NCBI RefSeq assembly: GCF_001618425.1
Contig: NZ_BDCU01000022.1
Span: 124,001-188,000, forward strand
DNA from: Nocardia fusca NBRC 14340
GTDB lineage: Bacteria; Actinomycetota; Actinomycetes; Mycobacteriales; Mycobacteriaceae
DNA length: 64,000 nucleotides
Reading direction: 5' to 3'
Below the pieces are notes generated by a model that saw only the letters and a list, made by a program, of their open reading frames with translations, made no database searches and was not told the origin of the DNA. The translations under genes were made by a program, and so were the position numbers. Shown piece by piece: positions 24,149-31,501 of this stretch. Position 1 is the first letter of the stretch, and the number at the start of each line of letters is the position of its first letter.

Positions 24149-25441
24149 TTGTCCACACCACGCCGTAGCCCGCTGTCACAGTCGCCGATGACGACGGGGG
24201 CGTTTCCCGCCGCGCCCGGACCGGTCGCCGAACCCCCGAGCCCGCGCTACCCGATGTACACCCAGGAGTTCGCCACGGACCCCCATCGTGCGTACCGTGC
24301 GATGCGGGAACAGTTCGGGCCGTTGGTCCCGGTGGATCTGGCCCCCGGAGTGCCGGCCACACTGGTGATCAACCACAAGATCGCCGTACGTATCCTCAAC
24401 GACCCCGACCACTTCCCGGCCGACCCCCGGTACTGGCAGGAAACGGTGCCGCAGGATTCTCCGGTGCTGCCGATGATGAAATGGTTCCCGGCCGCCCGAT
24501 ACAACGTCGGTGACGTCCACGCCCGCTATCGGCAGGCATCCGCCGACAGTATCGACGGCGTGGACCTCAACGCGTTGCCGTATACGGTCGAGCGAATCGC
24601 CACGCCGTTGATCAACGACTTCTGCGAGCACGGCACCGCCGACCTGATGAATCAGTACGCCTTCCCCTTGGCGCTGGAGATCATCAATCACATCTGCGGC
24701 TGCCCCGACGATATCGGCAGGCGGATCGCGGCGGGTATGGCCGCGCGCTTCGACACCGTGCGGGCCGAGGAGGGTATGGGGATCCTCAAATCCGCGCTGA
24801 TGGAACTGATCCACCTCAAGCGCGACCGGCCGGGCGACGATGCCACCTCACGGCTCGCCCGACACACCACCGGGCTCGACGACGTCGAGGTCTTCGCGCA
24901 ACTGATGAGCTTCTACGGGGCCGGTTTCGAAGCCCAGCGCAACCTCATCACCAACGCGCTGCTGCTGATGATCACCGAGCCGCAGTACGGGCCCGGGAAC
25001 ACCTTCGGGGGCAATCTGTCGACCGACGACGCCATCGACAACGTCCTCTTCAACGACCCGCCGATGGCCAACTTCTGCACGACCTACCCGCGTCAGCCCA
25101 TCCCGGTCGCCGATACCTGGCTGCCCGCCCACCAGCCGGTGGTCATCAGCCTCTCGGCCTGTAACAACGACCCCGAGATCCGCAACGACCTCGACACCCC
25201 CGGTGGCAGTTTCGTCGGTAACCGCTCCCACCTCGCCTGGAGTGTCGGACCGCACGCCTGCCCGGCGCAATCACTGGCCCGCACCGCCGTACGCAGCGCG
25301 ATCGATGTCGTGCTCAACGCGATCCCCGATCTGGGCCTGGATACCCGGCAGGACCTGGTGTGGCGGCCGGGGCCGTTCCACCGGGCACTGGCCGGGTTGC
25401 CCGTGGTCTTCGAGCCCGCTCCCCCGCTACCCGTGATGTAG
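24149..25441 (+). CDS. Divergent cytochrome P450
   Basis: A 430-residue protein of the P450 fold, soluble. The haem loop is WSVGPHACPAQSLAR with the cysteine ligand at about residue 371, and the I helix is SFYGAGFEAQRNLITN. Two normal features are missing: the I helix lacks the usual acid/Thr pair that activates O2, and the K-helix ExxR is replaced (AIDNVLFNDPP where relatives read EEVLWRDPP). It may therefore be a P450 that uses peroxide, works without O2 activation, or is a carrier-protein-dependent variant. TTG 24149 has a GGAG site 8 bases away; ATG 24188 is the alternative. It sits between the halogenase pair and a transporter. Confidence 0.75.
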   Translation: MSTPRRSPLSQSPMTTGAFPAAPGPVAEPPSPRYPMYTQEFATDPHRAYRAMREQFGPLVPVDLAPGVPATLVINHKIAVRILNDPDHFPADPRYWQETVPQDSPVLPMMKWFPAARYNVGDVHARYRQASADSIDGVDLNALPYTVERIATPLINDFCEHGTADLMNQYAFPLALEIINHICGCPDDIGRRIAAGMAARFDTVRAEEGMGILKSALMELIHLKRDRPGDDATSRLARHTTGLDDVEVFAQLMSFYGAGFEAQRNLITNALLLMITEPQYGPGNTFGGNLSTDDAIDNVLFNDPPMANFCTTYPRQPIPVADTWLPAHQPVVISLSACNNDPEIRNDLDTPGGSFVGNRSHLAWSVGPHACPAQSLARTAVRSAIDVVLNAIPDLGLDTRQDLVWRPGPFHRALAGLPVVFEPAPPLPVM

Positions 25442-25467
25442 CACTGCCAGGATTGCCGAGCCACCCC

Positions 25468-26709
25468 ATGATCTTCCTGCTGGCCGATCTCGTCCTCATC
25501 ATCGTGGCAGCCCGCCTGCTCGGCGGGTTGGCCCGGCGGCTCGGCCAACCCGCCGTCATCGGCGAGATCGCGGCCGGCATCCTGGCCGGGCCCACCGTCC
25601 TCGGCGCCGGCCTGTCGGAGGCGATCTTCCCGGTGGAGGTGAAGCCGCAGCTGACCGCGCTGGCCGATATCGGCGTCGTGATCTTCATGTTCCTGGCCGG
25701 GCTGGAGATCGACCGCGACCGGTTGGCCGGGAGCGGCCGTTCGATCCTGGGGATCGCCGTCGCCGCGTTCGTCACGCCGTTCGTCCTCGGGTGTGCCCTC
25801 GCACTCGGGCCGCTCGCGCGCCACCACGATGGCAGCCGGTTCGCGTTTCCCCTCTTCCTCGGGTGCGCGCTGGCGGTCACCGCCTTCCCGGTCCTGGCGC
25901 GGATACTGCAGGACCGGGGGCTGTTCACCACGCGCCTCGGCCAGCTCGGCCTGGCCGGCGCCGCGGTGGTGGATATCTTCGCGTGGTGTGCGCTGGCCCT
26001 GGTCTTCGCGTCCGCCCGGCCGGAGGTCGACGATCACTGGCGGCTGCTGCTGATCCTGCCGCTGGTGGCCGTGCTGTGGTGGGTCGTGCGCCCGGTCCTG
26101 GCGCGCGCCCTCACCGCCGAACGCGGTGAGACGGCGACGGTCCTGGTCGCGGTCTGCGGGGCCATGACCACCGCCGCCGTCACCGAATGGATGGGACTGC
26201 ACCTGATCTTCGGCGCCTTCCTCTTCGGTGTGATCTTCCCCCGCCCGCAACGCCCCCGGGCCGAACCGGGCGCCCAGCTGGTGAGCAGCCTGTTCCTGCC
26301 GGCATTCTTCGTGGTCGCGGGGCTACGCGTCGATCTGAGCGGCCTGGACCGGGCCGCGGTCGTCGAGGCCGTGGTGATCGTGGCCGCCGCCGTCGCGGGC
26401 AAGCTCGGCGGAACATATCTCGCCGCCCGGCTGTGCCGTCTGGACCGCCGTACCGCGGGTGCGCTGGCGGCGTTGATGAACACGCGCGGTCTCACCGAAC
26501 TCGTCATCCTCAATGTCGGATTGACACTGGGTGTCATCGACACCCAACTGTATTCCGTCCTGGTGCTGATGGCCCTCGTCACCACGGCGATGACCGGGCC
26601 GTTGCTGACCGTGTTCGGCGTGCGGCGGCCGCCACCGCCCCGAATCGGCGGGGAACTCCCCGGAACACCACCGAGCGAAGGCCGGACCACTCCCGCGGCG
26701 CCGGCCTGA
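25468..26709 (+). CDS. Cation:proton antiporter (CPA2/Kef type)
   Basis: A 413-residue membrane protein with about 12 hydrophobic segments and the CPA2 pattern: QPAVIGEIAAGILAGPTVLG near residue 28, VIFMFLAGLEID near 72, and the paired half-helices around CALAVTAFPVLARIL. LMNTRGLTELVILNVGL near the end is also typical. Potassium or sodium is exchanged for protons across the cell membrane. No TrkA regulatory domain is attached. The gene starts 27 bases after the P450 stop. Antiporters of this kind recur in actinobacterial natural-product clusters and may serve as the exporter; that part is inference. Confidence 0.85.
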   Translation: MIFLLADLVLIIVAARLLGGLARRLGQPAVIGEIAAGILAGPTVLGAGLSEAIFPVEVKPQLTALADIGVVIFMFLAGLEIDRDRLAGSGRSILGIAVAAFVTPFVLGCALALGPLARHHDGSRFAFPLFLGCALAVTAFPVLARILQDRGLFTTRLGQLGLAGAAVVDIFAWCALALVFASARPEVDDHWRLLLILPLVAVLWWVVRPVLARALTAERGETATVLVAVCGAMTTAAVTEWMGLHLIFGAFLFGVIFPRPQRPRAEPGAQLVSSLFLPAFFVVAGLRVDLSGLDRAAVVEAVVIVAAAVAGKLGGTYLAARLCRLDRRTAGALAALMNTRGLTELVILNVGLTLGVIDTQLYSVLVLMALVTTAMTGPLLTVFGVRRPPPPRIGGELPGTPPSEGRTTPAAPA

Positions 26710-26846
26710 GAATTCGCGTGGGCCGCTTCTTCTGGTCCGCTACCGTGCAGCCGGACTCGTGGCTGCGCCGAAGCCCGCGCCCGGATCCGCCCGGAGCCTT
26801 CGGGTGCGGCTCGGCCCACCTCCGCCGAGCGACCTCGCCGGACCGG

Positions 26847-28016
26847 TCAGAGCATGGCGGCGCGGGGGACCTTCAGCCCGATCGCGGTCGCCCCGGCGAG
26901 TTCGCGGGCGGTGTCGTAGTCGAAGACCACATGCCCGCTCAATACGTCGACATCACGTTTCAGCCGCTGCATCGGATGGTCGCTGAAGTGCACACTCGCA
27001 CCGGAGGCGGACAGGAGGTCGGCGATGACCGCCCGGGACTCCCGCACGATATACGCGGCGGCCAGCCGGGCCTCGGCCCGGACCGGTACCGGCACCGGTG
27101 TCCCGGCGTCGAGCAATCCCTCGATCTCGGCCACCGTATCGGCGAGCAGACCGTGCACCGCGCGCAACCGGACCCGGGCCTGCCCGAGATGCGCCTGGGC
27201 TATGGGTTTGTCCCGCTGGCGGGAGCCGCCCTCGTAGAGGATGCGGCCCTCGAGCCGTTCGGCGAATATGCCGGCGGCCCGTTCGGCGGCACCGAGGGCC
27301 GGCATGGCCGCCGCCAGCGACAGCGCCGGTACCAGCGGCCACCGGTAGGTGGTGGCGTCGTGCAGCCGGGCGCCGGGAGTGTTGCCGCTGTAGATGTCGA
27401 GCACCCGCACCAGCCGGTGTTCGGGCACGAGAAGATTCTCGATGACCACGTCGTTGGACCCGGTGGCCCGCATCCCCTCGGTGTGCCAGACGTCCTCGAT
27501 CACCACACCGTCGGCGGGCAGCAGCGCGAGAGCGAGGTAGAGATCATCGGTCGGGCCGCACAGTGCGCCCACCATGATCCAGTTCCCGCTCATCACCCCG
27601 GTGGCCCAGGACCAGCGGCCCGACAGCAGCACACCACCGTCGGCGGGGATACCCCGGCCGGTGGGCGCCAGCGGCGCGGGACACAGGAAGGGTCCGCGAC
27701 CGTATCCCTCCTGCTGGGCGGTTTCGGGGAAGAGCGCGAGCAGCCAGTTGTGCAGCGCGTAGAAGCCCAGGGTCCAGGCGCTGGACACACATCCGTGTGC
27801 CATCCGGCGGATCGGGTCGAGTACGGCGGGGAACTTCTCCTCCCGTCCACCGAACCGTTTCGGCACCAGCGCACCGAGAAATTCCGAGGCCACCGCGTCG
27901 GCGATCGTCTCGTCGGGCAGCCTGCGCAACTCCTCGGCCGCGCGCGCCCGCGCGGCCAGTGCGTCGACAAAGTTCTGATCGATACCGAATGCGCAATTCG
28001 ACCCCGCCGCAACCAT
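26847..28016 (-). CDS. Flavin-dependent hydroxylase of the acyl-CoA dehydrogenase fold
   Basis: A 389-residue protein with the acyl-CoA dehydrogenase fold but the habits of two-component flavin hydroxylases (group D, such as HsaA or HpaB-like enzymes). The N-terminal helices end in FLGALVPKRFGGREE, the middle barrel has LSGRWSWATGVMSGNWIMVGA (core GRWSWATGVMSGNW), and MRATGSNDVVIENLLVPEHR links to the C-terminal helices. The catalytic glutamate of true dehydrogenases is not evident. It would need reduced flavin from a separate reductase, not seen here. ATG 28016 is chosen over the longer frame. It is divergent from the 28-32 kb operon, and the palindrome at 28030 touches its promoter. It may add a hydroxyl to the aromatic product of the halogenase cluster. 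Confidence 0.75.
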   Translation of the reverse strand: MVAAGSNCAFGIDQNFVDALAARARAAEELRRLPDETIADAVASEFLGALVPKRFGGREEKFPAVLDPIRRMAHGCVSSAWTLGFYALHNWLLALFPETAQQEGYGRGPFLCPAPLAPTGRGIPADGGVLLSGRWSWATGVMSGNWIMVGALCGPTDDLYLALALLPADGVVIEDVWHTEGMRATGSNDVVIENLLVPEHRLVRVLDIYSGNTPGARLHDATTYRWPLVPALSLAAAMPALGAAERAAGIFAERLEGRILYEGGSRQRDKPIAQAHLGQARVRLRAVHGLLADTVAEIEGLLDAGTPVPVPVRAEARLAAAYIVRESRAVIADLLSASGASVHFSDHPMQRLKRDVDVLSGHVVFDYDTARELAGATAIGLKVPRAAML

Positions 28017-28029
28017 ATTCGTCACGCTA

Positions 28030-28047
28030 ACATACCCAAAAGTATGT
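28030..28047. promoter_or_regulatory. Palindromic operator candidate
   Basis: ACATAC, spacer CCAAAA, GTATGT: a perfect six-base inverted repeat 14 bases upstream of the hydroxylase start and about 100 bases before the coiled-coil gene on the other strand. The regulator is unknown. Confidence 0.6.
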
Positions 28048-28144
28048 CGCAGGGATCCCGGAGAACTCGCCCACGCAGCGACATATACCGGCAAATACTG
28101 GCGTTCACTGGACTTCCCTGGAATTGCCCCCTACATTTCACCCC

Positions 28145-28927
28145 ATGCCCACCGCCGAGGCGCTCGAAGCGCGCATAGCCGAGTTACGCGCGCAAGTGCG
28201 CCGGGCCGCCGGATCCGGCGACCGGACCGCGGCCCGCCGGTTGCGGGCCCAACTCCGGGCCGCCGAAACGGAATGGGACGCCGCGGTTCTCGGCGCCCCG
28301 GAAACACCCGCGCCGGCCCGGCAGTCCACGGCGGCGGTACCGGTCCGGGAGCACGTACATCGCGCGCTCACCCTGCTGTCCGTGCCCGCCGCCCCGAAAC
28401 TGGTACTCGCCGTGCACGACGCGTTCTTCTCCGGAGAACTGGTCCCGGCGCGGCTCACCAGCCTGCGCCGGGACGAGGAGCGGTCCTTCCGGGCGGCGCC
28501 CTACGCCCGCCCTTACTACATCTGCGCCGCCATGACCACCGATCTGCTGGCCCCCGCCCGCGGCCTGCTGGCAGTGAGCACCTGGTCGTCGGCGCAGCGT
28601 ATGGTCGGGCCGTTGAGTCCGCGCGTGGACCTGCTCACCGCAGCCATCCGCTTGGCCCGGTACATGATCGACCACGGAGGCACATCCGCGGGGCAACGCG
28701 TGCTGTGGCAGCTGGCGGTGTCCATCCCCGGCGCGACCGACGGGAAGAACATCGACCCGGAGATCGTGCGGGCGGCCGCGGAACGGGAACTAGAGGTGCA
28801 CAGAGACGACGACATACAGCAGCGGGCCGACGCCGCGGAGCGGGCGGTACGGCAACTGGCGGATCCCGCGGCGCAATTGTTCGGCGTTCGGCTCGCGGTA
28901 GCCGACCGGCGACGGAACGGGGCCTGA
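28145..28927 (+). CDS. Coiled-coil protein, first gene of a nuclease-helicase operon
   Basis: A 260-residue protein with no family I can name. Residues 1-50 form an arginine/glutamate coiled coil (EALEARIAELRAQVRRAAG, then RRLRAQLRAAETEWDAA). Residues 70-185 form a globular part (PVREHVHRALTLLSVPAAPK, LTSLRRDEERSF, SPRVDLLTAAIRLARYM) that could be a winged helix. The rest is helical and acidic. ATG 28145 is preferred to the TTG at 28124. The stop is one base before the nuclease start, so the two are surely cotranscribed. I infer DNA or partner recognition for the nuclease-helicase proteins that follow. No membrane segment. Confidence 0.6.
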   Translation: MPTAEALEARIAELRAQVRRAAGSGDRTAARRLRAQLRAAETEWDAAVLGAPETPAPARQSTAAVPVREHVHRALTLLSVPAAPKLVLAVHDAFFSGELVPARLTSLRRDEERSFRAAPYARPYYICAAMTTDLLAPARGLLAVSTWSSAQRMVGPLSPRVDLLTAAIRLARYMIDHGGTSAGQRVLWQLAVSIPGATDGKNIDPEIVRAAAERELEVHRDDDIQQRADAAERAVRQLADPAAQLFGVRLAVADRRRNGA

Positions 28928-28928
28928 G

Positions 28929-30026
28929 ATGACGCTAGCCGAGAAGACACTGACCAACCGGCTCGACGAATTGCGCGGCGACGCCCCGGCCACCCGGCAC
29001 AATGCCCGGACCATCGCCGCGCTCACCGCCAATCCGGGCTGCGCGCGCCGGGCCCTGCTGGACGCCGCGGCGGTGGACAAAACCGTGATCGCCCAGGAAC
29101 TGGGCTTCCCGCCGAAATTCGGTCAGTCCCCGTTCGCGATCACCCGCGGTAACAGCTTCGAGGCCATGGTTAAGGCGCACGGCTGCGCCGAACTGCTGCG
29201 ACTGCTGCGCGAAGAGCTCGGACTGACCATCCCGGAGGTGGGATACCACGACCTGGAGACCGTCGGCGACAATGCGAGCAATTCGGTGCGCTACCAGCGC
29301 ACCAAACAGCTCCTGGGCCAGGCGCTGAGCTCCGGCCAGGGCACTCTGTTCGACCATCCGATGCTGCGCTTGGAGATCGCCGGCGCCACCGCCTATCTGG
29401 AACCGGATGTGGTGGCCCTGCAGATCGGTGGACTGTTCCACGTGGTGGAGATCAAATCGTTCGCCGTCGTCGACGGACAGGCCGATCCCGCGCAAGTGGC
29501 CTCGGCGGCCCGGCAGTCGGCGGTCTACGTCCTGGCCATGCGAGAGCTGTTGCGCGAACTCGGGCAGTCCCCGGAACTGGTCGCGCACAATTCGATCCTG
29601 GTGTGCGCCCGGGATTTCACCAACCGCCCGACCGCCGCACTGGTGGATCTGCGTAAACAGCTCGCGGTGATCGGACGCCAGCTGTCCCGGCTCACCTCGA
29701 TCGATACGCTGCTCGACCTGGTGCCGCCCGGCGCCTCGTTCACACCGGGCGACGGGCTGGCGGGCACCGTCGCGGCGATACCGTCACGCTACGCCCCGGA
29801 ATGCATGTCCAGCTGTGAACTGGCCTTCGCCTGCCGCTCCGAGGCCCGGACCCAGGGCTCGGTGGACACTCTCGGCCGCGGCGTTTGCGACGACCTCGGC
29901 GGTATCGACAACCTCGACACGGTGCTCGCCCTGGCCGACGGCACCCTGGACCCGGGTCCCGAACACGCCGATATCGCGGAGATGCTCCGCCGGGCGCGGG
30001 CGCTGCGCCTGGAGGTCGCCCGATGA
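28929..30026 (+). CDS. Cas4/RecB-type PD-(D/E)XK nuclease with Fe-S signature
   Basis: A 365-residue nuclease. The catalytic core is in one line: EPDVVAL with Asp160, VVEIKSF with Glu174-x-Lys176, and RQSAVYVL with Gln196-x3-Tyr200, the Q-x3-Y motif that defines the RecB/Cas4/AddB group. Four cysteines bracket it: Cys38 in NPGCARRALL, then Cys292, Cys296 and Cys302 in ECMSSCELAFAC. One N-terminal plus three C-terminal cysteines is the arrangement that holds a 4Fe-4S cluster in Cas4, AddB and Dna2; the C-terminal spacing here is x3/x5 where those have x2/x5. No CRISPR array or cas1 is near. I expect a 5'-3' or end-processing DNA exonuclease that works with the helicase two genes on. Its stop overlaps the next start (ATGA). 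Confidence 0.8.
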   Translation: MTLAEKTLTNRLDELRGDAPATRHNARTIAALTANPGCARRALLDAAAVDKTVIAQELGFPPKFGQSPFAITRGNSFEAMVKAHGCAELLRLLREELGLTIPEVGYHDLETVGDNASNSVRYQRTKQLLGQALSSGQGTLFDHPMLRLEIAGATAYLEPDVVALQIGGLFHVVEIKSFAVVDGQADPAQVASAARQSAVYVLAMRELLRELGQSPELVAHNSILVCARDFTNRPTAALVDLRKQLAVIGRQLSRLTSIDTLLDLVPPGASFTPGDGLAGTVAAIPSRYAPECMSSCELAFACRSEARTQGSVDTLGRGVCDDLGGIDNLDTVLALADGTLDPGPEHADIAEMLRRARALRLEVAR

Positions 30027-31501
30027 GCGTGCTCAGCGCGCTGGCGAAAGTGACCGCGGTACGCAGCGGTCGCGCCGAACCGATCGCCGACCGGCGGCAC
30101 TACCATCTCTCGGATCGTCCCCTCGTGCTCGTGCCGCTGCGGCTGGCCGGTGAGGCCGCGGCGCCGCTGGCGGTCGCGCTCGGATCGTCCCCGCACGATA
30201 TGACCGTGCTGATCGTGGCCCAGCCCCGAGATCGGGTGCTCCGCCTGCGGTTCATCGAACACTTCGCCGACCGGGTGCTGCCCTATATCTCGTCGTTCTG
30301 CGAGGACGCCGAGGAACTGACGGTGAAATCGACCGGCGAGGCCTACCTGCGCTACCTGGACGCACCGCAGCTGCTGGTGCCCAATCCCGGTGGCGCCGAA
30401 TTCCTGCGACTGCTGGGCCGGTCGGTGCGGTTCCATCGCACCGAGGGTGAAAACGCCGTCCCGGAATCTCTTCCGCTGCTGGGACGCTGGCTCACCTGGT
30501 TCGGTGACCGGTCCGATTTTCCGGGATCCAGTGTGTGCCTGGCGATGACCTCCGTACTCACCACCCACTGGGCTTCCGGGCAGTCCGCGCTCGAGGACGG
30601 TAATCTCGCCGCCCTGCTCGGCTGGATCGATCCACCCGCCGGAATGACGGGGCCGGAGGCCGCCGCCCTGGCCGAGGACCCGCTGGCCTATCCGCCGGCC
30701 GGCCCGGCCACCGATCCCGGTTTCGACAACGAGGAGCTGGCGCCCCTGATCGCCGCCTACGACGGCGCCGAGCACGAATGGGCCAAGGTCGTGGCCGCCG
30801 AACGACTCGAACAGGCGTTGCGCGGACAGCTGGAACCGACCTGGCGGCTGATGTGGCGGGCCGTGGAACTGCTGCGCGTCCTGCCGGAAGGCGCGAGCGT
30901 GGCCAAACGGTGGACCGACGACCGCGCCGCGTTCTCCTGGTTCGTGGCCGATATCCCGGAAGGATATCCGCAGGCCCGCCGCGACTCGGCGGTATCGGCG
31001 ACCCGGCGGCTGCTCAAACAGGAACAGGCACTGGACACCTTCCAGGCACAGCGCGCCTTCGACGACCCCCGGGTCCTGATCGAATACCGGCTCGTCGGGG
31101 AAGCGTTCCAGGGCACGGTCAGCGGGTGCGAACCGGACCGGCGGGCGAAACCGAAATCCCGCGAAGTACCGCGCCCCTATCTGTGGGTTCATACCGCCGA
31201 CCCGTTCCGGGCCCGCGTCGGGGAAACCCTCATCCGGATCGACCGGCCCGCGCAGAAGGCCGAGGTCGTCGCGGTGGCCGAAGATGTGATCCAGCTGGAA
31301 CTGGTCAGCGGGATGGGACAGGGCAAGAACCCCGCCGCCGGCAGTGTCCCCGAGGAGGGCGACGCGATCGGCTTCGCCCGCTTCTCCCCCAGCGGTTTCG
31401 GCGGGCCGCCCGCCAAACTCCCACCCCGGGAGGAGACCCCGTGGACCCACGGCGGCCCACCGCCCGAACCGACCCTCGAATTCGCGGAGGAGTGGTCATG
31501 A
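30023..31501 (+). CDS. Unknown protein with beta-rich C-terminal domain, helicase partner
   Basis: A 492-residue protein of unknown family. Residues 1-370 are mostly helical, with tryptophan-rich helices (WRLMWRAVELLRVL). Residues 380-470 are beta-rich: FQGTVSGCEPDRRA, YLWVHTADPFRARVGETLIRID, AEVVAVAEDVIQLELVSGMG, PEEGDAIGFARF. That last part resembles the beta-barrel (1B) that in Upf1/Dna2-type helicases precedes the motor. Here the motor is encoded separately by the next gene, whose start overlaps this stop (ATGA). I infer that the two form one split helicase. It has no catalytic motif of its own and no membrane segment. Confidence 0.6.
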   Translation: MSVLSALAKVTAVRSGRAEPIADRRHYHLSDRPLVLVPLRLAGEAAAPLAVALGSSPHDMTVLIVAQPRDRVLRLRFIEHFADRVLPYISSFCEDAEELTVKSTGEAYLRYLDAPQLLVPNPGGAEFLRLLGRSVRFHRTEGENAVPESLPLLGRWLTWFGDRSDFPGSSVCLAMTSVLTTHWASGQSALEDGNLAALLGWIDPPAGMTGPEAAALAEDPLAYPPAGPATDPGFDNEELAPLIAAYDGAEHEWAKVVAAERLEQALRGQLEPTWRLMWRAVELLRVLPEGASVAKRWTDDRAAFSWFVADIPEGYPQARRDSAVSATRRLLKQEQALDTFQAQRAFDDPRVLIEYRLVGEAFQGTVSGCEPDRRAKPKSREVPRPYLWVHTADPFRARVGETLIRIDRPAQKAEVVAVAEDVIQLELVSGMGQGKNPAAGSVPEEGDAIGFARFSPSGFGGPPAKLPPREETPWTHGGPPPEPTLEFAEEWS

